Positions 16,760 to 25,307 are shown, counted from the stretch's first letter. The stretch is DNA of 60,761 nucleotides from Planctomycetota bacterium (GCA_016190175.1 JACPRC010000023.1:1-60761), one strand, 5' to 3'. Made by a program: numbers and translations. The notes: a model not told the origin generated them from the sequence alone.

Positions 16760-17841
16760 AGAAAGCGGCACGGGTCCTGGCGTTCCTCCTGCTGGCCGGC
16801 GGCGCGGCCGTCGCATCCGAGGCGGGGCACGGCGGGCACGGCCCGGAGAAGAGCGGCGATCTCCTCTACGTGCTTCTCTTCTGGGTCGCGATCTGCCAGG
16901 GCCTCATGGCCGTGGGAGCGGTGGCGACGTTCGCGGGCGCGCGCTGGATCGCGCCGGTGCGCCGGCACGTCCTCTCCGTCTGGCCGATGCTGTGGCTCCT
17001 CGCGGCGGGGTTCCTCGTCTGGGGGTTCGCCTCGGTCGACGCCTACAAGTGGACGGGCAACGAAGGGCGCTGGCTGAACAGGGACTACTGGCTCCTTCGG
17101 AACGGCGGGCTCATGTTCCTCACCGCGTTCCTGGGGACGCTCCTGGCGCGCGAGGCGGCGCGCGAGGGACCGAAGCGCGTCACCCTGGCGGTGCTCTACC
17201 TCTTCTCGTACGTGGCGACGCAGACGCTCGTGGCCGTGGACTGGGTGATGTCGCTGGAGTATCCGTGGACCAGCTCGCTCTTCGGCGGCTTCTTCTTCAT
17301 GGAGGCGCTGCTGTCGGGCTTCGCGGTGTCGGGCTTCTTCTGGTGGTCGCTGCGCGGGAAGATGGAGCCGGCGAGGTTCGCGGAGACGAAGGCGCAGCGG
17401 CGGGACATGGCGGCGATGCACTTCGGCTTCTCGGTCTTCTGGGCGTACCTGATGTTCTCGCAGCTCCTCGTGATCTGGTACTCGAACCTGCCGGAGGAGA
17501 CGGAGTTCTTCCTGAAGCGGCTGGAGGCGCCGTGGCTGGAGGGCGCGCTCTACGCGGTGCTCGGGATCATGTTCGTCGTCCCGTTCGTGGTCCTCCTCTC
17601 GCGGAAGATGAAGGAGACGCCGTTCGTCGTCGCGTGCATGTCGTGCGTGACGCTCACGGGGCTCTTGATCGAGCGGGTCGTGTATCTCGCGCCGAACCTG
17701 CACCTGAGCCCGCCGACGATCGCGGTGCTTTTCGTGGGCTTCGCGGCGGCGTTCGTCTCGTGCGTGAAGTACCGGGAGCACCTCCTGCCGCCGGGGGGCG
17801 CCGAGGCGCACGCGGAGCCGGCGCACGAGGCGGTTCACTGA
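16756..17841 (+). CDS. actF: ActF: second NrfD-like membrane subunit of alternative complex III
   Basis: 361 residues from a GTG overlapping the actD stop. The N-terminus resembles a signal or first helix (LAFLLLAGGAAVASEAG) followed by a His-rich patch (GHGGHG). About ten helices follow, with VAVDWVMSLEYPWTSSLFGG matching the conserved DW-MSL-P-W-S segment of ActF. It is the last gene of the operon. No terminator hairpin is obvious in the 70 bases after it. Confidence 0.88.
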   Translation: MKKAARVLAFLLLAGGAAVASEAGHGGHGPEKSGDLLYVLLFWVAICQGLMAVGAVATFAGARWIAPVRRHVLSVWPMLWLLAAGFLVWGFASVDAYKWTGNEGRWLNRDYWLLRNGGLMFLTAFLGTLLAREAAREGPKRVTLAVLYLFSYVATQTLVAVDWVMSLEYPWTSSLFGGFFFMEALLSGFAVSGFFWWSLRGKMEPARFAETKAQRRDMAAMHFGFSVFWAYLMFSQLLVIWYSNLPEETEFFLKRLEAPWLEGALYAVLGIMFVVPFVVLLSRKMKETPFVVACMSCVTLTGLLIERVVYLAPNLHLSPPTIAVLFVGFAAAFVSCVKYREHLLPPGGAEAHAEPAHEAVH

Positions 17842-17911
17842 CGCTCGCAGTCGGTCACTGCTCCGAAGGGGAGACGACTTCCAGCGCCTGCCTCGCTCTG
17901 TTGCGCACTTC

Positions 17912-18609
17912 CTACGAGGAGTCGGAATCGACAAGCCCTTCCAGCGTGCGTTTGGCCAGATCACGATCGATCGCCTGGGACGCCGCTGCGCGCTCGATAG
18001 CGACGATCGCCTCAAATCGGATCTCGAGTCGTGGCTCGGAGGTCAGGCGGGCGACGACGATCGCTCGACGGCTTTCCTCACAGTCCAAGAGCATCGTCCG
18101 GACGGTTGCTTGGACGAGGCGGCGGGTTTCGGCCCGCCGGGCCATCCCCAAGAGGACCGTGTTGGTCACCTCGTCTACCGAGGGGATGTTCCTTACGAGA
18201 TCGGCCTGCACGGATTCCGATTGCGCGGCCACCCATCCCCACAGGGTCGATGCGGTCTCGGGTTCGCGCCGGGCCAGATCCGGGAAGAACCTGGCCAGGG
18301 CGGCGGCGACTTCCGGGGCCGGCGACGACCGAGCCTCTGCGGAGACCACAGCCATGATCAGGGGGTCCACTTCGCCTTGAAGAAGCCTGTCTAGCTCGTT
18401 CCGCGCGTGTCGCCACCGGCAGGGCGAAGGCCCGGAGGGCGACTTGTTCATGTCGGCGGCGGAGCCGACGTGAACAAGTCGGGCTGGAGACACTTGGCGG
18501 TCTGCTTGCTCCCCCTTTCGTCCTGCGCAGGCGGGGTGGGTACGGCGGCGGGGGCTTTGGCGGTTCCGCACGCGGTGAGGGCCAGGATTACGGGAAGAAC
18601 TCGTCTCAT
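17912..18609 (-). pseudogene. HEAT-like lipoprotein gene split by a palindromic element
   Basis: The ATG at 18609 starts a lipoprotein signal (MRRVLPVILALTACG) that stops after ~53 codons, inside a palindromic repeat. The downstream part (NELDRLLQGEVDPLIMAV through KRTLEGLVDSDSS, about 160 residues, alpha-helical, HEAT-like) continues in another frame, beginning on the other side of the repeat. The element at 18391-18486 therefore appears to have broken one gene into an export signal and an orphan body. No function is known for the helical part. Confidence 0.6.
18391..18486 (-). repeat. Short CTAG-type palindromic element inside the lipoprotein gene (E1)
   Basis: On the minus strand it reads CCAGCCCG, then a stem of TTGTTCACGTCGGC against GCCGACATGAACAA, then CGCCCTCCGGGC and a right end CGAGCTAG. 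The same order of words occurs in the larger elements at 31289 and 33769. The ends are approximate because they are slightly degenerate. It is the disrupting sequence in the split lipoprotein gene. Confidence 0.6.
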
Positions 18610-18627
18610 GATGATGCCCTCCGGCGT

Positions 18628-18651
18628 GATGGCTAAGGGCTAAGGGCTAAA
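18628..18651 (-). repeat. Short GCTAA/GCTGA-type repeat run
   Basis: Three 7-base units of the form GGCTAAG lie just upstream of the split lipoprotein gene. They are close in style to the GCTGA runs at 11953, 31239 and 55886. The rest of the gap to 18812 is very GC-rich with several small inverted repeats and a TATACT on the minus strand near 18770. I cannot assign it a function. Confidence 0.4.
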
Positions 18652-18812
18652 CAAGAAGGGCCGGAGGCCTCGATGTCCCCCGGCCCCTATCTTCACCTCT
18701 GCCCCGCTGGCGACCCCCGGGTGCCCGCGGGGAGGGTCCGCGCGGCTCGATTGCGCCGGTCGCCCTTAGTATAACCCGCGTCGAACTTCGCGGGGGAAAA
18801 ATCGCACCCCGC

Positions 18813-20444
18813 TCACCTTTTTTTCGGCGGCTTCTGCGCCTTCGCGTGGCGGCCGTGCGCCTCGCTCAGGAAGTTGATGAGGAGGTTCTGGAGCGAGTAC
18901 TCATCCTCCGCCGACTTCTGCTTTCCGAAGTGGGACAGGACGTACAGGACCCGCCCGCCCGTGAGCTTGTCGCGGTCCTGCACGGCCTCGCCCGACGTGG
19001 CCACCGCCGGCCGGCCGTCCTTCGCGCCGACCGTGAAGGTCACCGCGACCGCATCGTCTCCCGACGCGTACTTCTCGAGCTCCGGGCTCTGGAGGATCGT
19101 GACGACGCGTTTCGGATCGACGATCTTGATCGTCCGGGTCTCCTTGTCGATCTTCCAGGTGTGCACGACCTCCTTCAGTTCGTCCTCGCTGACGGTCCCG
19201 CTGCCGGTCTTCGGCTTGTATCCCTTGAAGAAGATCTTCTTCATGTAGGGGTGGGTCATCGTGCCCGCCGCCGGGACGACGGAGACCTCCTCGTCGCGGT
19301 CGCGCACGGAGCCGTGGCGGACGAACTCGGGGAAGGCCTTCTCGACGAAGTCCTCCATGCACCAGTCCTCGGCGAAGAGGTAGCCTCCGCCCTCGACGTA
19401 GCGGCGGATCTTGTCGGCCCCTTTCTTGCCCATGACGAAGCTCCACGGGTCGTGCTTGTTCACCGGGCACTCGCACTTGAACAGCCGGTCCCCGCCGTAC
19501 TCCTTGCTCGGCTTGCACTGGGGGCAGGTGCAGTGCTCGCGGATCATGGTGCAGTTGGCGAGGATCGCGATGTACCCGTCCGGCCGGAAGTCGTCCTTCT
19601 CGAACGCCGCCTTGTCGATGAACTCGGACGTGAGCCCCAGCTTGCGGCAGGTGGCCTCGATGTTGTCGAGGTCGTGGTTGTGGCCGCACTTGCATTTGTC
19701 GCCGGCGCCGAGGATGAGGACCTTCGCCTCCCGCTTCAGTTCCTCCCACTCGGAGTCGCGGCCGCGGTCGAGCGCGACGGTCCCGCCGCCCCCGCTCGAG
19801 GACTCCTTCGGTCCCTTGAGGTCCTTGTCCTTGTTCGCGGCCCACCAGCCCTCCCAGTTCGTGGCGCTGTCGCCGTAGTCCTGGCCGGTGATGGCGGCCA
19901 GGGCCTTGGCGGCGCGCCGCTTCAGCTCGGGCGAGGACCTCGCGTCCTTGAGGGCGGCGATCAGGGGCTCCACGGCGCGCTTGTCGCCGATCGCGAGCAG
20001 ATGTTCCGCCGCGAGAATGCGCATGTCGTCCGCGCCCTTCTCGAGGACGGCGAGGAGGGGAGGCACCATCTCGGGGCGCCCCTGGTTGCAGAGCATCGCG
20101 AGCAGGTCGCGCGCGACGGGCGCGCCCTTGCGCTCGACGATGAAGTCCCCGGCCTCCTTCAGCGCCGCGGCGCTCGTCATGCCGGCGCAACCGCGGAGCA
20201 TCAACGCGTACGCCTCCATCCAGAACGCGGGCTCGACGCCGCCGGGGTTGACGGAGACGAGACGGAGGAGCGCCTTCATGGCCTCGGCGTTGTCCCAGCC
20301 CACGAGCTCCTGGACCGCGGGCGCGAGGGCCTTGCGCTGTCCGGATGCCAGGGCCTGCCGGAGCTTCTGCTCGGAGGCCTTGACGTCGGCGGAGGCGGGG
20401 GAGGAGACGACCAGGACGAGGAGGCAGGGAAGGAGCGTGCGCAT
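18813..20444 (-). CDS. Exported HEAT-repeat protein with Cys-rich C-terminal amidotransferase-like domain
   Basis: 543 residues. A signal peptide (residues 1-19, ending SPASA) is followed by HEAT-like helical repeats (~20-200, e.g. GDKRAVEPLIAALKDA). A linker around 215-230 leads to an alpha/beta domain that resembles DUF4159/ThuA-type class I amidotransferase folds (KVLILGAGD, RRYVEGGGYLFAEDWCMEDF). Inserted in the latter are CKCGHNH and CTCPQC...CECP clusters that could bind metal. The C-terminal domain is paralogous to the protein at 22678-23493. It is probably periplasmic; enzymatic activity is unproven. Ribosome-binding site AAGGAG. Confidence 0.75.
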   Translation of the reverse strand: MRTLLPCLLVLVVSSPASADVKASEQKLRQALASGQRKALAPAVQELVGWDNAEAMKALLRLVSVNPGGVEPAFWMEAYALMLRGCAGMTSAAALKEAGDFIVERKGAPVARDLLAMLCNQGRPEMVPPLLAVLEKGADDMRILAAEHLLAIGDKRAVEPLIAALKDARSSPELKRRAAKALAAITGQDYGDSATNWEGWWAANKDKDLKGPKESSSGGGGTVALDRGRDSEWEELKREAKVLILGAGDKCKCGHNHDLDNIEATCRKLGLTSEFIDKAAFEKDDFRPDGYIAILANCTMIREHCTCPQCKPSKEYGGDRLFKCECPVNKHDPWSFVMGKKGADKIRRYVEGGGYLFAEDWCMEDFVEKAFPEFVRHGSVRDRDEEVSVVPAAGTMTHPYMKKIFFKGYKPKTGSGTVSEDELKEVVHTWKIDKETRTIKIVDPKRVVTILQSPELEKYASGDDAVAVTFTVGAKDGRPAVATSGEAVQDRDKLTGGRVLYVLSHFGKQKSAEDEYSLQNLLINFLSEAHGRHAKAQKPPKKR

Positions 20445-20525
20445 GACGTTCTCCTTGAATGCCGCGGCCCGACCCCGCGACCCATTATGGGAACCGGATG
20501 GGTCGCGGGCAAGTGAAAAATGGAG

Positions 20526-22355
20526 TCAGCGGCCGACGATCCGCCTGACCGCGGCCGCGATCGAGTCGGACGCGATCCCGTACCGCTCCATGAGCTCGCG
20601 CGGCTTGCCCGAACGCGGGATCTCCCGGATCGCCAGCATCTCCACGGGCCCCGCGACCGCGGCGACCGCCACGCCGAGGCCGCCGCAGGCGGAGAGGTCC
20701 TCGACGACGACGATGCCGCGCGTCTCCGCGCGGGCCTTGCGGATCGCCGCCTCGTCGATCGGCTTCACGCTGTAGGCGTCGAGGACGCGGACGCGGACGC
20801 CCGACTTCTCGAGCTCGGCCTGCGCCGCGAGCGCCTCGTGGAGCGTCACGCCGGCCGCGACGATCGCGGCGTCCCTGCCGTCGCCCCACGTCTTCGAGCC
20901 GCCGACCGGGAAGGTCTCCGTGAGATCGTAGAGGACCTTCGTCTTCGGACGCGACATCCGGAGATAGACGATCCCGGGAGTCTTAGCGGCGGCGCAGGTG
21001 AGGCGTTCCGCGGAGACCGCGTCGGAGGGGTAGAGGACCGTCGTGCCGAGGAGGGCGCGGAACATCGCGAGGTCCTCGAGGCCCATCTGCGAGGGGCCGT
21101 CCTCGCCGATCGAGACGCCGACGTGGCTGCCGCAGAGGACGAGGTGCTGCGGCCGCGAGTAGACGGCCATGCGGAGCTGATCGCAGGCGCGCGTCAGGAA
21201 GCACGCGAAGGTCGACGCGAACGGGATCTTCCCCTCCTTGGCGAGGCCGAGGGCCGCGCCCACCATGTTCTGCTCCGCGATGTAGCACTCGACGAAGCGA
21301 TCCGGATGTGCCGCGAGGAACTTCTCGGAGAAGGTCGAGTTCTTCGTGTCGCCGTCGAGGACGACGATGTCGGGGCAGACGCGGCCGAGCTTGACCAGCG
21401 CGGAGCCGTAGGCCTCGCGCGTCGCGACCTCCTGGCCCGCGCGGTATTCCGGCACGAGCGACGGATGATCGAGGGCGAAGCCGGGCACCGTCCGCGGCTG
21501 CGCCGATACGGTGCGGGGTGCGACGCGGGTGGCGACGACCGCGTCGCCGATCTCGGCGAGGGCGCGCGTGAGTTCGTCGCCCTTCTTCGGGGGTCTCCCG
21601 TGCCAGCCCTCCTTGCCTTCGAGGAACGAAACGCCCCTGCCCTTCTGCGTCCGCGCGACGATCGCCGTGGGGCGGCCGGTCGCGGCGCGCGCGTTCTCCA
21701 GCGCCTTCAGCAGCTCCGGGACGCTGTGCCCGTCCGCCGGGACGGCGTGCCATCCGAACGAGACGAACTTCGCGGCGTAGGAGTCGAGGCTGTGGCGCGG
21801 CATCGTGGCGCCGCTCTGGCCGAGGGCGTTGACGTCCACGATCGCGCAGAGGTTGTCGAGTTTGTTGAAGGAGGCGAACTGCGCGGCCTCCCAGACGGAG
21901 CCCTCGGCGCTCTCGCCGTCGCCGAGGAGGCAGTAGACGCGCGAGGGGATGGCGTCCATCCGCCGGGCGAGCGCGATCCCCGCGGCGCAGGAGAGGCCCT
22001 GCCCGAGCGAGCCGGTGGCGACGCGGACCCACGGGTTGAGCGGCGTGGGGTGGCCTTCGAGCGTGCTCGTGAAGCGGCGCAGCGTGAGGAGGTCCTCGAT
22101 CTGGATCGCGCCCGCCTCCTTGAGCGCCGCCCAGAGGATCGGCGCCGCGTGGCCCTTGGACAGGACGAAGGAATCCACGTTGCGCGCGAAGGGGTCCGCG
22201 GGGTCCCACCGCATCTCGTGGAAGAAGAGGACCGAGACGATCTCCGCGCACGACATGCAGCTCGTCGGATGGCCGGACCCCGCCTCGGCGGTGGCGACGA
22301 GCGAGTGGCGCCGGAGCTTTTGCGCGATGGCGGCGAGGGCTTTTTCGTCGGGCAT
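20526..22355 (-). CDS. tkt: Transketolase
   Basis: 609 residues, single-chain transketolase with thiamine-diphosphate-binding GDGESAEGSVWEA (residue ~150), substrate loop SKGHAAPILW, N-terminal GSGHPTS, and pyrimidine-domain ECYIAEQNMVGAALG. It shuttles two-carbon units in the pentose phosphate pathway. I chose the ATG at 22355, where family homology starts; an upstream in-frame extension crosses the promoter. The promoter is TTGCAA-16-TATCAT (22389-22362) and ends only six bases before the ATG, so the mRNA is probably leaderless. Confidence 0.95.
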   Translation of the reverse strand: MPDEKALAAIAQKLRRHSLVATAEAGSGHPTSCMSCAEIVSVLFFHEMRWDPADPFARNVDSFVLSKGHAAPILWAALKEAGAIQIEDLLTLRRFTSTLEGHPTPLNPWVRVATGSLGQGLSCAAGIALARRMDAIPSRVYCLLGDGESAEGSVWEAAQFASFNKLDNLCAIVDVNALGQSGATMPRHSLDSYAAKFVSFGWHAVPADGHSVPELLKALENARAATGRPTAIVARTQKGRGVSFLEGKEGWHGRPPKKGDELTRALAEIGDAVVATRVAPRTVSAQPRTVPGFALDHPSLVPEYRAGQEVATREAYGSALVKLGRVCPDIVVLDGDTKNSTFSEKFLAAHPDRFVECYIAEQNMVGAALGLAKEGKIPFASTFACFLTRACDQLRMAVYSRPQHLVLCGSHVGVSIGEDGPSQMGLEDLAMFRALLGTTVLYPSDAVSAERLTCAAAKTPGIVYLRMSRPKTKVLYDLTETFPVGGSKTWGDGRDAAIVAAGVTLHEALAAQAELEKSGVRVRVLDAYSVKPIDEAAIRKARAETRGIVVVEDLSACGGLGVAVAAVAGPVEMLAIREIPRSGKPRELMERYGIASDSIAAAVRRIVGR

Positions 22356-22361
22356 GGGGCG

Positions 22362-22412
22362 ATGATAGCGGGGGGCGAGAGGATTGCAATTCTTTTCCTG
22401 GGCTGATATCAT
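22362..22412. promoter_or_regulatory. Divergent promoters sharing one palindromic -35 box
   Basis: The self-complementary hexamer TTGCAA (22384-22389) serves both strands. Leftward it is followed after 16 bases by TATCAT (22367-22362), for transketolase. Rightward it is followed after 17 bases by TATCAT (22407-22412), for the small zinc-ribbon gene. Only one polymerase could bind at a time, so the two genes should compete. Confidence 0.65.
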
Positions 22413-22434
22413 CCGCGGCCCCAAGGAGGAAGCG

Positions 22435-22626
22435 ATGAACTGCCCCAAGTGCAAGGACAAGAAGAGCCGGCCGGTCCGCGTCGACCCGGTGTCGAGGAAG
22501 TGCCCGAAGTGTAAGGTGAGCCTGTACGTCGATCACGCGGGCAAGACGATCGTCCGCGGCGTGAGCGCGCGGACCGCCGCACAGCCGGCGCCCGCCCCGG
22601 CGGGGGAAAAGACCGCACCGCACTAA
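22435..22626 (+). CDS. Small zinc-ribbon protein
   Basis: 63 residues with two CPKC knuckles (MNCPKCKDKK and RKCPKCKVSL) and an Ala/Pro-rich tail. A perfect AAGGAGG lies before the ATG, with a promoter sharing its -35 box with the opposite transketolase gene. It is likely a small cytoplasmic metal-binding protein. Function unknown. Confidence 0.75.
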   Translation: MNCPKCKDKKSRPVRVDPVSRKCPKCKVSLYVDHAGKTIVRGVSARTAAQPAPAPAGEKTAPH

Positions 22627-22645
22627 AAGTGGACTGTCCACTTTT
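22625..22645. terminator. Palindrome between convergent genes, possible bidirectional terminator
   Basis: AAAAGTGGAC and GTCCACTTTT form 10-base arms around a single central base, starting within the stop codon of the zinc-ribbon gene. T-runs flank on both strands. A one-base loop cannot fold at full length, so it may be a protein-binding site instead. It sits where two convergent genes end. Confidence 0.4.
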
Positions 22646-22677
22646 GGTGCGTGCGCGCACGTGGAACGGCGTGCGAC

Positions 22678-23493
22678 CTACGCCTTCGACTGCTGGCGCT
22701 TGATCAGGATCTTTCCCAGGAAGCCGGTCGAGGTGTAGGCGCTCTCGACGGCGCCCGCCTCCAGCCCCTCGGCCGCGGCCTGCGCCGCCACGATCCCCTT
22801 CTCGGCCAGGTATTCCTTCGCCGCGCCCTTCTGACGGTTCGTCCGCGTCTCGGTCCGCTGCAGGTAGTAGTGGCTCACGATGTGGAAGACCGACCCTTTC
22901 CCGCACGAGAAGCGGACCGCGATCGGCGCCTCGCCGTACTTCTCCTCCATCTCCTTCGAGCGGATGAGCACCTCGACCTTCCCGGGGTCGAGGACCCGGA
23001 TCGGATAGCTCGATCCCTCGAGCCACCACTGCGGGTCGTCCTTGGAATCGAGGAGGTCCTTGAGCATCTCGACGCCGCGGTCCACGACCTCCACGCGCAC
23101 GACGTCGTCGCACGACGGGCGGCCGTTGTACTCGACGAAACCGGGGAAGGCGCTCTCCAGGACGTGCTTGAGCGCCCAGTCGGTCGTGACGAGGTAGCCG
23201 CCGGTCTCGACGAACCGGCGGAGCTGGTCCAGCCCCGCGCGCTCGATCTGGCCGGGGCAGTTGACGAGGACCGCCTGCTCCGGCCGCAGCGTCGTCTGGG
23301 CGAGGAGGCCCGGCTCGACGAGCACGAACGGGACCTGCATCGCGGAGAGGACGTCCTCGGCGAAGTCGTACGTCCCGCGCACGACGATCGTGTCGCTCTC
23401 GCGCATCTGGCGGAGGAGCGCCTCGTCGGCGGGAGCCTCCCGGGCGAGCTTCTCGCGGAAAGCCTTGGACCCCGCTTCATACGCCTGCTTCAT
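22678..23493 (-). CDS. Amidotransferase-like (DUF4159/ThuA-type) protein, paralogue of 18813-20444
   Basis: 271 residues from ATG 23493; a GTG at 23499 overlapping the merR stop (GTGA) is equally likely and follows GGAG. There is no signal peptide. The core shares LRRFVETGGYLVTTDWALKH...FPGFVEYNG with the exported HEAT protein (RRYVEGGGYLFAEDW), and ends with a GKGSVFHIVSHYYLQ strand. Being encoded directly after a MerR-type regulator, it may be the regulator's partner. Activity is unknown. Confidence 0.65.
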   Translation of the reverse strand: MKQAYEAGSKAFREKLAREAPADEALLRQMRESDTIVVRGTYDFAEDVLSAMQVPFVLVEPGLLAQTTLRPEQAVLVNCPGQIERAGLDQLRRFVETGGYLVTTDWALKHVLESAFPGFVEYNGRPSCDDVVRVEVVDRGVEMLKDLLDSKDDPQWWLEGSSYPIRVLDPGKVEVLIRSKEMEEKYGEAPIAVRFSCGKGSVFHIVSHYYLQRTETRTNRQKGAAKEYLAEKGIVAAQAAAEGLEAGAVESAYTSTGFLGKILIKRQQSKA

Positions 23494-23495
23494 GC

Positions 23496-24059
23496 TCACG
23501 CCGTGTCTCCTTTCCACTTCCGCAGCAGCTCCTCGACGCGCTGCGCGAGGGTCTTCGGATTGGACTCCCGGATCGGAAAATCGTTCCGGACGTGGAGCTC
23601 CAGCCCGGGCGCCAGCTCGTGCCGGGACCACGACGCCGGCGCGGGCGCCGCCGTTCCGCGGCGGCCGAGGATCGAGCGGAGGAGCCCCGTCCCGAGTCCG
23701 CCCGGCGGCTTCGACGTCTCCGGCGCGCCGTCGCGCACGATCCGGTCCAGGGCGCGGTCCTCGAGACCGGAGAGCATCTCGCGGATCTTGCGGATCGGGA
23801 GGTACTCGGACTGGAGCTTCTTGACCGCGATGACCTGGAGGACGTGGCGGTAGCCGAAGCGGGCGCAGCCGCCGTCGTACGAGAGGGGGCCGTCGAGGAG
23901 CCCCTCCGTGATGTAGTACCGCAGCGTCCGCAGGTCCGGGACGTCCGTGACCTTGTAGCGGGTCTGCCGCCCGACGAGGTCGGGCAGGAGCGCCGCCGCC
24001 GCGGCGGCGAGGCCCTCCAGGTCGAGGTCGGTCCGGCTCCGGAGATCCGCGAGCTTCAC
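23496..24059 (-). CDS. MerR-family transcriptional regulator
   Basis: 187 residues from a GTG. Winged-helix domain around residues 35-110 with the MerR landmarks DLRTLRYYITEGLL (normally LRYYExxGLL), FGYRHVLQVIAVKKLQSE and PIRKIREMLSGLE. A Gly/Pro-rich linker and a short C-terminal region with E-L-R-N-D follow; no obvious metal-binding Cys. The promoter at 24066-24094 has a 14-base dyad between its boxes, as expected for MerR autoregulation, and the GTG lies where transcription should start, so the mRNA is leaderless. It is coupled to the following gene. Confidence 0.8.
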   Translation of the reverse strand: MKLADLRSRTDLDLEGLAAAAAALLPDLVGRQTRYKVTDVPDLRTLRYYITEGLLDGPLSYDGGCARFGYRHVLQVIAVKKLQSEYLPIRKIREMLSGLEDRALDRIVRDGAPETSKPPGGLGTGLLRSILGRRGTAAPAPASWSRHELAPGLELHVRNDFPIRESNPKTLAQRVEELLRKWKGDTA

Positions 24060-24065
24060 GACCCC

Positions 24066-24094
24066 ATTCTACTGGATACAGTAAATACTGTCAA
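24066..24094 (-). promoter_or_regulatory. merR promoter with dyad operator
   Basis: Minus strand: TTGACA (24094-24089), 17 bases, TAGAAT (24071-24066). The perfect inverted repeat ACAGTA-AA-TACTGT (24078-24091) overlaps the -35 box and runs into the spacer. The GTG start is six bases downstream of the -10 box. The promoter lies over the 3' end of the preceding gene. Confidence 0.7.
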
Positions 24095-24435
24095 GGGCGG
24101 TCGTGGAACTTGACGTGCTTCACCGCCGTCCAGGGGACGTAGACGGCGGAGGAGAAGTCGTTCTCGACGAGCACGCTCTCGCCGTTCGTCCGGACCTGCT
24201 TGCCGCCCACCTTCGACGGGCTGAAGAGGATCCCCGTCGCGTCGACCGAGGTCACGGTCCCTTCGAAGAAGGCGACGGACTCGAACGTGCCCCGCGCATC
24301 CACCTGGTCCTGGAAGGTGACCGTCGCCCTCTTTCCGGCGAGCTTGTCGTACGACGGCTTGTCCTGCCGCGCGACGGCGCTCGCGCCGAGCGCGCCCAGG
24401 CCCAGAAGAGAGACGGCCGCCAGGATCTTCGTCAT
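24091..24435 (-). CDS. Small exported beta-rich protein, unknown function
   Basis: 114 residues with a signal peptide (ILAAVSLLGLGALGASAVA). The mature part (~90 residues) is beta-rich and contains RATVTFQDQVDARGTF and ILFSPSKVGGKQVRTNG, with no cysteines. A ribosome-binding site AGGAGG precedes the ATG, which overlaps the stop of the epimerase gene (ATGA). Its last codons overlap the merR promoter. Confidence 0.65.
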   Translation of the reverse strand: MTKILAAVSLLGLGALGASAVARQDKPSYDKLAGKRATVTFQDQVDARGTFESVAFFEGTVTSVDATGILFSPSKVGGKQVRTNGESVLVENDFSSAVYVPWTAVKHVKFHDRP

Positions 24436-25298
24436 GATTCCTCCTTCTGATAGTCCGCGATGCCCTCCTCGATCGTCCACTTCGGGCGATACCGCAGCTT
24501 CTTCCGCGAAAGCGTCAGGTCCGCCTCCGTGAACGGCTGGTAGAAGGGATACGGGTTGTCGAAATACTCCGTTTCGAGCTTCGTGCCGAGCGTCCGGTTG
24601 AGCGCGGCGATGACGTCATTGAAGGAGCGGGCCTGTCCGCTCCCGACGTTGTAGACGCCGGGCGGCGCCCGGAGGGCGAGGAGCGTCGCCTCGACGGCGT
24701 CCTTCACGTAGACGAAATCGCGCTTCTGTTCGCCCATCTTGAAGATCCGAGGCCGCCTCCCCTCCTTCATCTGCTGCCGGAGCTGCCGGATCATGCTCGC
24801 CGCCGCCTTCTTGTGGCCCTCCCCCGGCCCGTAGACGTTGAAGTACCGTACGCCGACGGCGCGGCCGCGGGCGAGGTTGTCCAGAATCACCTTGCTGAAG
24901 GCGTAGACGTTGGCCGGGGCAGGCGTCCGCTCCTCGCTCATCCGCTCCGCCGCGATCCCATAGGTCGCCGCGCTCGAGGCGTAGACGACGCGCCCCGCCT
25001 TGAGCGCGAGGATTGCCCGGAACCCCTCCACGTTGTCGTGGACCATGAGCCTCTCGTCGTGCACCGTCGTGTCCGTGATCGACGCCAGGTGGAAGACGGC
25101 GTCGAAGCGCACGCTCGAGCGGTATTCGTGGCAGGGTTTCGCGACGACGTCGCCCTGGAAGCCGGGCAGGTTCTGGAACGTGCCGGAGCGGAAATCGTCC
25201 ACGACGGTGACGTGCGTGCGGGGCCAGCGCCGCTGGATCTCGCGGACGAGGTTCGAGCCGATGAACCCGGCGCCGCCCGTGACGAGCACCCGTCTCAT
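24432..25298 (-). CDS. NAD-dependent sugar epimerase, HldD-like
   Basis: 288 residues, extended short-chain dehydrogenase. Rossmann motif VTGGAGFIGSNLV, catalytic YAFSK, and FNVYGPGEGHKKAAASMI, which recalls ADP-glyceromanno-heptose 6-epimerase (FNVYGPRExHK). The end of the protein (YRPKWTIEEGIADYQ) also fits that family. It probably makes an activated heptose or related sugar for lipopolysaccharide or a glycan. The exact substrate is not certain. Confidence 0.8.
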   Translation of the reverse strand: MRRVLVTGGAGFIGSNLVREIQRRWPRTHVTVVDDFRSGTFQNLPGFQGDVVAKPCHEYRSSVRFDAVFHLASITDTTVHDERLMVHDNVEGFRAILALKAGRVVYASSAATYGIAAERMSEERTPAPANVYAFSKVILDNLARGRAVGVRYFNVYGPGEGHKKAAASMIRQLRQQMKEGRRPRIFKMGEQKRDFVYVKDAVEATLLALRAPPGVYNVGSGQARSFNDVIAALNRTLGTKLETEYFDNPYPFYQPFTEADLTLSRKKLRYRPKWTIEEGIADYQKEES

Positions 25299-25307
25299 GA
25301 GAGCCTC

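Noticed and set aside
18652-18812. GC-rich stretch with several inverted repeats, considered as a riboswitch or small RNA
   Set aside because: No match to any class I can recall and no consistent fold; only a TATACT box supports transcription.
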